DNA from: Lumbricus rubellus
Lineage: Eukaryota; Annelida; Clitellata; Crassiclitellata; Lumbricidae
Length of the DNA: 64,000 nt
Assembly: GCA_945859605.1 (NCBI GenBank)
Contig: OX243827.1
Location: 21,323,968 to 21,387,967 of the forward strand
Direction of reading: 5' to 3'
Positions 53,165 through 64,000 of the stretch are shown here, piece by piece (position 1 is the stretch's first letter; every line of letters begins with the position of its first letter). The translations under genes were made by a program, and so were the position numbers. Below the pieces are notes generated by a model that was not told where the DNA came from, ran no database searches, and was given only the letters and a program-made list of their open reading frames with translations.

Positions 53165-53300
53165 GTTTGAGTGTTCATCTAGTAACTCAGACAGTACGGG
53201 TTCAAACCTCATCCCTGAGTCCCCACGGGGGGGAGTGGACGCTCAAGCCCGGATATAGGGTAATGATGGGCTATAGGGTGTTGAGTGTTGTGGGACAAAT
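53165..53300 (+). mobile_element. tRNA-headed SINE-like element (SINE-G)
   Basis: B box ACGGGTTCAAACCTC at 53196 preceded at about 35 bp by TTTGAGTGTTCATCTAGTAA, then CCCTGAGTCCCCACGGGG. Single copy here. Confidence 0.5.
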
Positions 53301-53337
53301 ATCGTAGTTTGATGTCGTTAGGTGGTACAGCCGCCAT

Positions 53338-53358
53338 CCACCCCCCCCCCCACCCCAC
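53338..53358 (-). repeat. C run
   Basis: About 12 C, then ACCCC. Confidence 0.7.
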
Positions 53359-53459
53359 CGGATCTTCAACGTGTGGACATTATGGACTGTCCACGAGACG
53401 CGCGCTTTATTATTAATCTTGCATGAAGCGATTTTTAAGTCGATTTCGTGAAAAATGTT

Positions 53460-53770
53460 CAATCCAGGAAGAAGTGGAGGATGGGAAGGGGTGGAGGAGG
53501 AGGGGAGGAGGAGCAGAAGGTGGAGGAGCAGAAGGAGGAGGCAATTCAGTGGAAAGATGAAGAGGAGAAAGAGAGGATACGGAAGAGAATGATGATGGTG
53601 AACTTGAGGAGGATGAATAGAAGGAAGTTGAAGGGAAATGATGAAGAGGAACTGCTGGGAAGACGAAAAGAAGAATTGAAGGAGGATGAGTCATAGAATG
53701 ATGATGAGGAGGAGGAGGAGTAGAAGGAGGAGGAGGAGGAGGAGGAGTAGGAGGAGGAGAACAAGAAGAG
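53460..53770 (+). repeat. Homopurine GGA/GAA tract
   Basis: Purine on the plus strand with few pyrimidines. Minus frames are Ser-rich artefacts. Confidence 0.85.
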
Positions 53771-53834
53771 AGGAATTTTCAATGTGGAACTAAGGATATT
53801 TACAGACATATATATTCATATTGAGAAGACGAAA

Positions 53835-54000
53835 GAGACAGACAGGCAGACATGCAGGCAGACAGACAACAAGCAGACAAATAAAAGACGGATCCAATAC
53901 TGAGAACAGGAAAAAGACAGAAAACAGACAATTAAACAGATGGCAGGTAGTTAGGCATGCAGGCGGACAGACAGATACACAGACAGATAGACAGACAAAC
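53835..54000 (+). repeat. (CAGA)n imperfect tract
   Basis: GACAGACAGGCAGACATGCA and related words. Confidence 0.82.
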
Positions 54001-54004
54001 ATGC

Positions 54005-54640
54005 ATCTTCAATATTGATCGTCATCATGGACCTATAATTATATGATCTTATAATTTGCATTTGTTTCTTGCTGTGGTCTGTTTGGTTACATTCGTTTGT
54101 TGCTGCTGTGATCTTTTTCTATATTATTCTCTATTGCTTGTTGTTGTGGTCTGCATTTCTTTCTTGTCATGGTCTCTTAGTCTGCAGTTCGATTTTGTCA
54201 TGGCCATTTTCCAACGCATTCGTCCTGCAAATGATCCTGTGACCCAAGTCGTTACCTGATGCTCGCGTAATTCCATCAATAAAAACTTCCACTATTATAG
54301 ATTTGTTGCACGTTCACCAAAATGGCGACTCTGTGGTGACGAAACTATGGTCTCCAACTTCCAAGATGTCACACGATTGGTCGAAACATACCGTGTGTCA
54401 GATACACGCAGTTCATAAGGTTCAGGTTTGGCACAAGTGAGGAAGAGGCACGAAGCCAATAACAAAGGGGTGATGACAGCGCGGTTGCAGTGTTGCCGGA
54501 TTTTGAGGGGGGTTGTAGCGGTGTAATTACATTCAACGGGATATTGATGTGTTCCGGAGTAACCAAGGCATGGACGGAAACAAATGGAGGTAATTTATTT
54601 CGAACCCATCGCCATCAATTGGCTGTGGCGTCAGGAGGAA
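54005..54640. other. No gene recognised; one YY1-like motif
   Basis: CAAAATGGCGACT at 54318 and CCAAGATGTC at 54361 resemble YY1 cores, which are common near promoters. No exon was identified. Confidence 0.3.
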
Positions 54641-54644
54641 CTGA

Positions 54645-54785
54645 TGGTGGTCGTAGTGGTGTTGGTGGTGGTGATGGGGTGGTAGTGGTGGTGGTAGTGC
54701 CATGGCGTGATGATGGTGGTGGTACTGTGGTATTGGGAGTGGTGATTATGGTAATGATGATGATGCTGGTGATGATATGTACTGG
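54645..54785 (+). repeat. (GGT)/(GAT)n tract
   Basis: GGTGGTGGTGATGG words. Confidence 0.8.
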
Positions 54786-55149
54786 TGGTTGACCAAGTCT
54801 AATCCTTTATTGCAGTGCATTGCTGAGTCAAGTATAGTGACTAGTGACACCTTGCGGATGCTGTCAAGCCAACGTGCCAATATAGTAATAAAGGTATGCA
54901 CGTATGTGGAAAACGAAGTACTGTATATAACTATATATACCATATTAATATGTATAATACATTATATATAATGCATGGCAACAGGGCAGTGTTGAAGTCG
55001 TTACTATACAGATTACACTTTCTGCATCAGGGGGTATGGGGGGGGGGGGGGCAGAATCCAATGGTGAAATTTATTGTTTTCCACAGTAATACCCGTCCAA
55101 TGTTGTGTATTTGTCGTTGTATTGTATTGCATTGTATTGTTATTGTATC

Positions 55150-55210
55150 TGACCATTTATATAGCGCTTCTCACAGCAAGAGCCTTTCAGAAGCGCTCCC
55201 AGTGCATTCG
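55150..55210 (-). mobile_element. SINE-A tail fragment
   Basis: TTTATATAGCGCTTCTCACA then AGCCTTTCAGAAGCGCTCCC. Closest to the fragment at 23170 (both have CTCACAG in the loop). Confidence 0.7.
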
Positions 55211-55574
55211 ACCCTGAGCGAAAAGTACCCGTATACAATGCAGGCATGCACACTTGCATACCAACATACACATGCACACACACAAATATACTCAAACATA
55301 TATAATATGTATATATAATTTGTGTTTATATACAGGCATACATAAGGAGTTGGTGTGGTTATTTAGATGTCATTTAACAGACGGCCTCTGTTTTCCAAGC
55401 CTTTGAACTCCTTACTCCTTCGCCCATAACATATTATAGTTCTTCTAAGAGGAACTATACCAGCTATCAAAGGTATCAGAGCTATCTGAGCTGACAAGTG
55501 CCTGGATCTGTTTAGACTTGAGTTGACTCAAATCGTTGACAGACCGTTTAATCAGGTCTCTTCATCTCTGCCAC

Positions 55575-55710
55575 CATTAAGTATACATATATATATATAT
55601 ATAGCCTATATATACTTCTCATTTATATATATATATATACTTCTCATTTATATATATGTACATGTATATCTATACTTCTCATTTGTATATATATATATAT
55701 ATATACAATT

Positions 55711-55748
<38 letters not shown>

Positions 55749-55754
55749 CGTCTC

Positions 55755-55789
<35 letters not shown>

Positions 55790-55800
55790 ATATATTTCTC
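55575..55800. repeat. (TA)n/(CA)n tract with CTTCTCATTTATA islands
   Basis: CTTCTCATTTATATATA appears at least three times (55614, 55641, 55674) and again as TTTCTCATTTAT at 55794. Confidence 0.85.
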
Positions 55801-56120
55801 ATTTATTCTCGCCAGAGATGGATGAATCGAAGGCAAAGGGCGTCATTAACAACCCTATCGTCTGTCGCGGATGAGATAGATATCTTAACCTTTGTAATGC
55901 TTATGTCTGCAACTCTATGCAGCTCTGAATAAACCGTATACACGAGAGAGCTGCGAAAACTTGAATCACGCCAGACTTAAAAAATTAAAGCACGATTAGA
56001 TTTATTTCTTCGATTCATCAAAGTTGATTTAAATCAAAGAACAGAACAGGTTTCGTATACAATCCAGGATCTAGTCACAGTGTGCTGTGCTCGCTAATGG
56101 AGAGTCGTCCGTGACTATTT
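55801..56120. other. No gene seen
   Basis: Unique AT-rich DNA. Confidence 0.45.
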
Positions 56121-56124
56121 TATT

Positions 56125-56180
56125 TATTTATTTGCTATAGAGTCCCTTCAAACTCACTACTCAGAGGTGGGTCACTGCGG
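56125..56180 (-). mobile_element. SINE-A tail fragment, diverged
   Basis: GCTATAGAGTCCCTTCAAAC then TCACTACTCAGAGG. Confidence 0.55.
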
Positions 56181-56863
56181 TCCAAAAACACTAATTTCCG
56201 CTCCTATATAATCTGATTTTCACGAATTGTTTACTTTACTCTTTGTGATGTAAATATACGCCTATACCCGCGTATACCCTCGTTTACGAAACTAAATACA
56301 GTTAATACACGACGCCACTTTTTAGACGAGTACACGCTGTATGCACACCCGCGTATACCATTGTGTACAACCCTGCCCCCCCACCCACCAGACAGGTTGC
56401 AGGTCGGATTGCACTGTTGTTTAATGTACAACCTGTTCATTGATCATTCGTCAACGGCTCAGTTACGGCTGACCTGTTGCTATCATATGTGGCATGCCAA
56501 TGTTTTCCAACTTGTCTGCATTTCTTCGATTTATAATATAGTAATCACCTGCCGAAAGCTCATTTCTCTCAGCTGCGCCTGATCTGAAGGCTTTGAAGTC
56601 TGACGGCCAAAAGATATGACGCCGACCGGCCGACTCACGGATTATTGCCTACACTTTAGCGGCTACTATTTCAGCGCATCGAGCCGGTGAATCGGAAACA
56701 CTGTGTAATCTACTGTAGAGGTTGCAGTTGGAATGCGCTCGCGTTGATTTGGAGCCGAAAATAGCCGACATAATATAGCCTATATGTTGCTGCGCTTATC
56801 GTTAGTTGTGGTTATCAACTGGTAGATTTGAGCGAATTCACGTAAGAATGTTTTCTGGTTGGG

Positions 56864-57079
56864 TTTTGTATGTGCACTTGCTATATAGCGCCCCTTCAGC
56901 TACTCAGAGGTGCCCTCGACTACAGCGCGGACACTGCATCGGAGTTTCACGCTGAAGCGCTGAGCAATTGCGAGTTAATGCTTTTGTCCAAGGTCCCTAC
57001 GCGGCGACTTGAGGTGGATTCGAAACTGCAACCCTTCGGCTGCAAGGCAACGAGCATACCCACTTAACCACTGCACCCC
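56864..57079 (-). mobile_element. SINE-A, near full length
   Basis: GTATGTGCACTTGCTATATA GCGCC tail, CTACTCAGAGG, GTTTCACGCTGAAGCGCTGA, CCAAGGTCC, GAGGTGGATTCGAAACTGC, then head ACCACTGCACCCCA. Confidence 0.88.
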
Positions 57080-57930
57080 ACACCGTGCTGTAACTCGATT
57101 GTTGAAGCTAAGACATCTTTTTTTAAAGTAGGGAGTGTTTAAACAAGTCTCTCTGCTAGGTGGATCCACGTTTGGGGCGGGGGGGGACAAGAGGCCGTTC
57201 GGCGGAGGCAACCGCTTTAGGAGCATAGCGTCGACAGAGAAGGGGTTTCTTGTAACCATTCATGTAACCATTCATGTAGTGCAATATAGATGTGAACGGC
57301 AGCTCTCGAAATGTTATGGGGGGAGGTGAGAATGTCATTAGGGGGGATTAAACACTGTAAAGTGGGCCCTGCAGATGTTCGGTTTGGTTTGATTCAATCC
57401 TTGTTGTCATTTCTGGACAGTGCACATGGGGTATTTTTAAGGCTTTTACAATCCCTCTGAACCTCTATTATAGATAGAATTTATAGTTCACACGACGACC
57501 CGTTAATAGTCGACACTGTGTCGGAATAACGTGAGCTGTTTGTGTTCATAAAAATAGCGTAGACTGACAGTTGAGTTTGTGTTACAAAGTAGCGATGTTT
57601 AGAATGATGAGGTGGGACGTTTGAGGGGGGAGGATGTCACAGAAGAAAAAGAGAAGATATATTAATGTCTGTTACATGTATACTATTATTGTATAGGTGC
57701 ATGGTGACCTTTGCACTTCAACCTGCCTCATTGTTGTGAAAATGTCTACGAATGTCGGCATAAAGAGCTTTCTGTCAGAATAGCTGCGGGTTGTTTGTGA
57801 CTGCGTGTGTTGTAACAGCTGGTACTATCAAATGTTTGGCTCTGTATAATATAGTGTATAAATTACTGGTCTGCCATTGCGTGTCTGTTTATTGTTTAGC
57901 CTACTAATAAGATTATTTAGATTTACGCAT
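57080..57930. other. No gene seen
   Basis: Includes a G-rich stretch at 57176-57188. Small frames unsupported. Confidence 0.45.
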
Positions 57931-57934
57931 GCAT

Positions 57935-58250
57935 CACCTCTGAGTAGATATATTGTCGAAAGCGTGCTGTATATTATTTTCTTAATTAATAAATATATGA
58001 ATGAATGAATGAATGAATGAATACATAAAATTAATTAACTAATGGATGGCTGTATTGGTGGACGGATGAATGAACGAACGAGTGAATGAATGAATGAATG
58101 AATTAGTCAATTAATGGATGGACGAATGAGTTAATTTGGATGAATGTTTGAATTAGTGAATTAATGAATTAATGAGTGAATAAATGAATGAATGAGTGAA
58201 TAAATGAATTAAAGAGTGAATAAATGACTGAATAGATGGTTGAACGAACG
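57935..58250 (+). repeat. (GAAT)n microsatellite, probably seeded by a SINE-A tail
   Basis: CACCTCTGAGTAGATATATT at 57938 looks like a SINE-A 3' end; GAATGAAT follows from 57999, with GGATGGAC and AACGAACG variants. Confidence 0.75.
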
Positions 58251-58404
58251 AATGGATGAATTTCCTGTCAATGATTCCATGGCCATTAGAGTGGATTCAT
58301 ACGGGCCCCACATTGGAATATGGGTTCCAAAAAGTTCCATGTGGACATTCTGTGGATAGCATATACCTCGTATGATCTGCGCTATAGCCTATCTTATTGG
58401 CACC

Positions 58405-58460
58405 GTCGTGACAAATAAGTAAATAAGTAAGTAAGTAAATAAATAAGTAAATAAGTAAGC
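58405..58460 (+). repeat. (TAAG)/(TAAA)n tract
   Basis: AAATAAGTAAATAAGTAAGT; complement of the CTTA tail at 9358. Confidence 0.8.
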
Positions 58461-60050
58461 GACATTGCAAAATGATGCAACAACACTATAGAACTTAGAA
58501 GTAATAATAATGTATTTGGTAGTATAAAATGAAAAAAGTAATGTTAAACAAAATGTTAACAAGTATACAAAGAAGTGATATTAATTACAATTAAATTTAA
58601 ACTCGTTTTTGTTTGAAAGTTGAAGTTTTGAGTGACATATATAATGCATTACTGTTTTTCTATAGGCAAACTGCTCATAAATAGCAATAGGGGCCTAGGT
58701 TTTTGGCTTCACCTTAATACGTTTACAAAATTTAATATTCACATACACATTGCAGATTTCAACAGTATAGGTATAGGCAGTATTATTTGCTCTAAAGGTA
58801 GCCTATATGCACTAGACCTACTTATTTTTTTCTCCTTAACGATTATACTTTTATTGCGTTTTGATGCCTGCAGTCTGAAAATCACGTGCCAAAGCATATC
58901 CGCACCAAATGAACCTCTCTGCAAAATAATGTCTGCATGCATAAAATCTGTTACGGTCTTGTGGGGAGGTCAGCAAAAAGGAAAACGTTGGATACGCTGT
59001 ATAAGAAAGGCCATGATGATTTATAGGTATATAATTAGGAGTTTTTGAGGTTTTTCAAGATTTTATTTTTTTTTATTAGTTTTTTTATATGTTTATTGCA
59101 CACGTTCAATTCTGTTGATAAAATCATGAAAAACTATAGGTAAACTGGTACACTGGCAACAGTCTTGCTGAGAGAGGGGTTACTCCCTGTTCTTAGTATA
59201 CCTTGTCGTTATAACACTCCTGTTCAACCGTGCGGACTCTGATCTTTGTTGAGGAGTATAAGGTCAAAGGTTTGAGCAATGCCAATCAGACTTCGTTTAT
59301 TTTATAGATGCGCTTATAGCCTAAACAATTCGTTAAATGTATACGCTATACCATATGGGCCTATTTTTACAGTGACATTTAATAGATAGGTTTATTATAG
59401 GCCTAGTTGTCACGTCACTAGGCGTAGCATAGTTCTTGCAATTCATTCATTTAGACTTTTAGAGCATATACTATATAGGCCTATAGCCTATAATCAATTT
59501 TGAACAATTTTATCAGGATCTACGCAGTAACACTCCCAGCCCAGCCACGACTAAAGAAGAAAGACGAGCAACTTGTAAACCCACTCGGGTGACCACACGT
59601 AAATAATAGCCTTATAGTAGCCCTACGGGTGGTTTCTTCGAAGAACAATAATTCACTGCTCGTTTTGTGAAAGCTGGAAAAATAGCCTACAGTCATTCCG
59701 TAGCAACGATTCGCAGAAAATGCGACACGGAATAGCGCTACAACAAAAGCCGTTTAATTATCGCACCGAGAAATAATTATATAGAGCGTTCAGTAAATCG
59801 GTCGCGTACGACGCGAGAGAGATTAATAATTAGCCGGACAAAAGAATGGCGTCCCAATCGTCAGGAGACACCGTATACAGAAGAGCGTATAGTCGTCTTT
59901 TATGGCGGTAGAGTGATCCGAGATGCGGCTGGCTGCTGCGTGTCGAGTCCCCTAGTCGACCCAGGCGGTTAATCAAATCAATTGCTCAAGGAAATTGATA
60001 TATTTAGACAGGGCTTTGACAACGGGGAACATCGATACGAGCCACGCATG
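58461..60050. other. No gene recognised
   Basis: The plus frame 58632-59048 (138 codons) is hydrophobic, without domain or splice support. The minus strand of the same stretch reads in pieces and could be an old retroposon, but no reverse-transcriptase motif is clear. Confidence 0.35.
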
Positions 60051-60067
60051 CGGTAGTCCATTCGTCC

Positions 60068-60078
60068 AAGATGGCGGC
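60068..60078 (+). promoter_or_regulatory. YY1-like motif AAGATGGCGGC
   Basis: Exact match to the commonly cited YY1 core in a CpG-richer segment (59690-60260). The frame from this ATG is soon closed. It may mark a promoter; the gene is not identified. Confidence 0.3.
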
Positions 60079-60269
60079 GCTGACTGCATAGCGTGGTTGT
60101 TTTGTACTTGGTTGGTTGGTCGTCTCGGCCATCTGCCGACCGTTTGCATCGATTCACCGAGCGCTATTTTCGGCTCGTCGAATGTTTGCAGATTGTAAAA
60201 CGTCCGCTAAGATTTAGTCGGCCGCAGATTTTGTGGCTGCAGGATGAAGCATGACCGGTCGGGGATTAC

Positions 60270-60895
60270 GCACTGATGTGAGGATTTGTTAGAGGATTAA
60301 AAAGCCGTGAGAGGATTGTAAAATCTACGAAGAGGTTATGCACCTGGGGCGAGCATCGCACTGTGGGGTATTCGTAACCGTATTGCACGGTGGTGACCCC
60401 CTCCTTCCTCCTCCCTCCTTCCTCGAGGCTGAGCAATGTGTTTAGCCAGGAACTTTCTCACGAATGGCGTTTTGCGGTTGACAATATTAGGATATTGCTC
60501 GAAGAATATGAAAAAATATTAATTTCTGCCGTAGGCCTATGTGTGTGATATCGTGATAGAGCCTCTTTTAAAACTAGATTGTCATATTTTGTGCGTCGAT
60601 TTGTAATTTTGTACTACCATGATTTAATTTCACGCCTGTATTACTCAAGATGCCTGCAGCTACAGTGTTTTAGGCTAATACAGCTGGGTCTGAGATCCAT
60701 AACCTGGGATTTGGGATTCGCCACCTGAAGTATGATGCCCCCTCCTAAAAGATCGCTGTATTTACTGATGTAGTCTATGTTGTCTCAGGTGTAGGCCTAG
60801 TCTAAGGTAATGCAATACCTGCAATAATGTTAGACCTATGCAGGAATAACACAATAGGCTACTTGCAATAATGTAAGGCCAATCGGTAGCAGTTT
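60270..60895. other. No gene seen
   Basis: Contains a CCTCCTTCCTC run at 60400 and TAGGCCTA at 60532 and 60792. Confidence 0.45.
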
Positions 60896-60899
60896 TAGG

Positions 60900-60972
60900 A
60901 TCTGATTGGCTCTTTGTGATCGTAGTAGACTTCTTGAAGGGGCGCTATATAAGTTTTCGGAATGAATGAATC
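60900..60972 (+). mobile_element. SINE-A 3' end fragment with short TGAA tail
   Basis: AGTAGACTTCTTGAAGGGGC GCTATATAAGTTTTCGG then GAATGAATGAAT. Same tail subtype as 39965-40137 before expansion. Confidence 0.78.
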
Positions 60973-61479
60973 TAAATGCAGCGTAGGCTTATAACGAAAA
61001 GTCCTCCGAAGCTGTTGACTTCAGATGACCTACAACAGCATTTCCATGGGCGTTAGATGGACCTCATGTGGATTCTGCAATTTGCATGAGCCATCACACA
61101 TTGGAATACGGGTCCTACTTGGGTTCCATACTGCCATGGTTGTTTACCAAGGTTCTTTGAATACAAAGGCCTAATGTGTGCATAGATCTTGGTTGTATAC
61201 CATATTGAACTGGCTACTATAGTCCATGATCTCTGGTCGTAATTCCTCTCTGTTGTTTCTATGCTGCTGCCGTACATGTACATTCGGTTGAAAGGACAAC
61301 GAAATGATGCTTGAGCTAATTTGACAAATGACGACCTAATCAGACTGTCGACGACGATGGGCACAGAGGGCAAACACTGCGGGGGTGGGGGAAAGAGGAG
61401 GGTAGACCCCCGGAAAGGAAGGGAGGCTTTTTTCGTAAATAAAGCCGTTGCATGTGTTTCTGAGACTGTCATAGCAAGA

Positions 61480-61890
<411 letters not shown>

Positions 61891-61899
61891 AGAAGGAGA

Positions 61900-62415
61900 C
61901 AGAGGGGAGAGAGGTAAACGCTCAACAAGAGACAGAGCTTCATGTAATCTCTCTTTTGCCTGTAAATAGCCTACGGTCTGTCCCTGTCGTTCTCCTATAT
62001 CCAACCCATGGCATCCGTTGTTCATGCTTCGTCGTAAACATTCTCATATTATGTACAGTATATTATGAGACGTTTGCCAACGCCAACTCCATTAAGGTCT
62101 CCTCCGAGAACAATCACCTCCTCCGTCAAGATGCCAGCAGACAAAAAACTAACAGAAGTCGGCCTCTATGTCCCTCGTGGCAAGATCTTTATGATATACG
62201 CTGAAGTCGTAGACCGCCCGTAACCCTCTCATCGCTCGCCCCCGAAAATAATGTTCAGTTGCAACAAATAGGTTCAATTCATCAACTAAATGTCACAGTT
62301 TCCGTGTCTTGTGATTCCTTCCAGCAGGACTATTTTAAAGAGATTTGATTGAGGAGATCAAAGTTCATTTGTTTCAGTGGGTTTAGCTATGTCCGTAAGG
62401 ACCTTTTGCAAGTCC
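61900..62415. other. No gene recognised
   Basis: Frame 61956-62204 (82 codons) has no recognised domain and no clear borders. Confidence 0.4.
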
Positions 62416-62422
62416 TTCACTC

Positions 62423-62583
62423 CCAACCACAGCGCGGACACCGAATCGGAGTTTCACGCCGAAGTGCTGAGCAATTGCGTGTGAAAGACTTGTCCAAGGT
62501 ATACGCGGCGACTTGAGGTGGATTTGAATCTGCAACTCTTCAGCTGCGAGGCAATGAACATACCTACTAACCACCGAACTCCA
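62423..62583 (-). mobile_element. SINE-A, 3'-truncated
   Basis: CACAGCGCGGACACCGAATC, GTTTCACGCCGAAGTGCTGA, GACTTGTCCAAGG, GAGGTGGATTTGAATCTGC, then head AACCACCGAACTCC. The 3' stem-loop is replaced by a second stray core piece (TTTTGCAAGTCCTTCACTC at 62404). Confidence 0.82.
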
Positions 62584-62797
62584 TTATAGGTTACTGGAGA
62601 ATTTACACACGTATACGTTAGAGTTTTTATACAATATCCAATAGCAGACCTACTACCAAGCGTTTGTTGGTTATTCTACGAAGCATCTCGTGCCATCTGG
62701 TGAATAAACACGTAACACTTGTTGGCTGAGAGCAATCGTGTAATGACGACGCTGGTGATATGACGGTTGTTTACCAAATACATTTTCGCTAATGAGG

Positions 62798-62880
62798 GTG
62801 CTCGACAGCGTAATGGTTATCGTGTTTCACAGTCAACACAAAGGCTGAGGTTCGAATGCCTGCCTGACCAGAAAGATAGC
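62798..62880 (+). mobile_element. tRNA-headed SINE-like element (SINE-H)
   Basis: GACAGCGTAATGGTTATCGT then B box GAGGTTCGAATGCC at 62851. Single copy in the window; could be an old tRNA pseudogene. Confidence 0.5.
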
Positions 62881-62899
62881 CGATTTATGCAGGCCTATA

Positions 62900-63590
62900 T
62901 AAATAGACTTCATAGAATTTGTTTCCATTTTCATCCTCCCTAGCATGCTTTGTTTAAGTTTAGGCCCGAGTGCTGGTGGGATATGGCATATAGGCCTACG
63001 CTTTCGATATGAAGGTCGGACGAAGCTACGTAGGCCCTATGGGGAATCCATAAAAAATAGTAGCCTATAGTTGCAACAGGGGAGGAGTCAAAACCACGAT
63101 TTTTTGCGTACGTAATAATATGGATGGACCCAAAGAGAGATTGGATAATTAATTTACACTAGAAAAGGGCAGGTTGATGTGTCTATATTCACGAGGCAGA
63201 TTTAGTCCGCTTCCGTTCCTGTTATAACTCAAAAGGTTTGACAGGAAGATAGGCCGATAATATTCAGTTTCTAAAACTGTAATACCGAAAGCACTTAATT
63301 AAGCCAGAAAATGATGGCAATTGGGATGCCACTCTTTCAGGGCTGTAAGTTGTAACCATTCTTTCAGGGCTGTGGCCAGTATGCGTTGCATGTGTGAGCA
63401 AAGCTCAGATCCATTCCCTTGCATTTATAATTTTATATCTGCCTCGACCTTCTCTCGCGAAATCGCCTCTTGTGTTTTTTAAACGGAACTCGGTCACCAC
63501 ATTAATAACACTGGCTGCTACTGCCCTTAGGTCTATTATAATAGCAAAACAATAACGGTAGGTCGCATATTTGATTTGCATCACTATCGC
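62900..63590. other. No gene seen
   Basis: TTCTTTCAGGGCTGT occurs twice (63331, 63361), a short direct repeat. Otherwise unique. Confidence 0.45.
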
Positions 63591-63599
63591 GGTATAGTC

Positions 63600-64000
63600 A
63601 ATGCTCTGCCAGTAAATCATCCGCTTGATGTCAGTAAAGATAGCTTTTCCTGTTCGGCGCAAACCGCCGTGTGTTTTTTCCACGAAACTCTTCCCGTTCG
63701 GAGGGCATTTTGGTCAGGAATTCGCTTTCCTGATGTCTTCCGAGCGGCCATTAATTTGTACCACCGGTGTTTTTTTGCGGACGGTCGAGAGGTGTGCGCC
63801 AGAGTTTACGACTGCGGTCGATTATGACAATCGGCGAGCGGCTGAGTTTATCGGCTGAGTTTATCGGCTGCGTTTATCGGGCGTTTACGAGTGCCGCCGA
63901 GTGTCATAATCTTTGCGCTCTTTGTATGGATTGATTTCGAGTGTTTTTCTGCGGCTACATGTTGAGTATCGGCCGGTGTTATTGCGTGTTCGTCGATCGA
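63600..64000. other. CpG-rich end of window, possible promoter edge
   Basis: Raised CpG and GC. A 13-bp GGCTGAGTTTATC repeat occurs about three times at 63840-63880. Two plus frames (63576-63827, 63625-63858) overlap, with no recognised domain. Cut by the window end. Confidence 0.3.

Noticed and set aside
58632..59048. 138-codon plus frame as a membrane protein
   Set aside because: Hydrophobic only by AT-rich composition; no signal, domain or borders.

Overview
This is metazoan nuclear DNA, very probably from a marine invertebrate, although the sequence alone does not fix the species. There is no operon-like coding. Every plausible coding piece is an exon with GT-AG borders. Most of the window is microsatellites, minisatellites, tRNA-derived SINEs and decayed DNA transposons. 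The long reading frames running through CTGT, GGA, GA and TATA tracts (for example 1479-2048, 17530-18696, 61053-61943) are low-complexity artefacts and are not annotated as genes.

Layout. 1-5500 is simple repeats with a 20/26-bp composite minisatellite. 5541-10900 is a compositionally distinct AT-rich block. It lies between TA dinucleotides and imperfect inverted ends, and it holds a minus-strand multi-exon transcription unit: first exon with ATG at 10741, last exon from 6456, AATAAA at 6225-6236. I read it as a candidate large TA-inserting transposon or transposon-borne gene of unrecognised family. 11000-14650 holds a tRNA-Ser-like SINE and several arrays, including 31 near-identical 20-bp units with a palindromic core (13571-14190). 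15178-18425 holds two long purine tracts. 18842-24192 holds two hAT-type MITEs with 8-bp target duplications and a fold-back mariner relic. 25850-29340 has CpG-rich, promoter-like segments. 31235-32353 is a 17-bp minisatellite with decayed flanks.

The best ordinary gene candidate is one large phase 0-0 exon on the plus strand, 35509-37083 (525 codons). It is Ser/Pro-rich and carries about 30 in-frame LTSG repeats. The rest of that gene is probably outside the window or in short exons I could not place. 39600-42820 and 56864-62583 carry full or partial copies of the dominant SINE, here called SINE-A. 47870-49064 and 50867-51654 are two more mariner-type relics.

Two patterns run across the window. 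First, all three mariner relics have TIRs of about 200 to 360 bp and keep only the C-terminal part of a transposase. Second, the 8-bp palindrome TAGGCCTA occurs 17 times by eye count against about one expected. SINE-A copies share a 3' stem-loop (GCGCCTCT / AGGGGCGC) and a CCTTGGGCAAGT core, and they carry two different tails, one of which has seeded TGAA microsatellites. SINE names (A, B, C, D and others) and R1 are local labels for this annotation only. All repeat counts and similarities were judged by eye.
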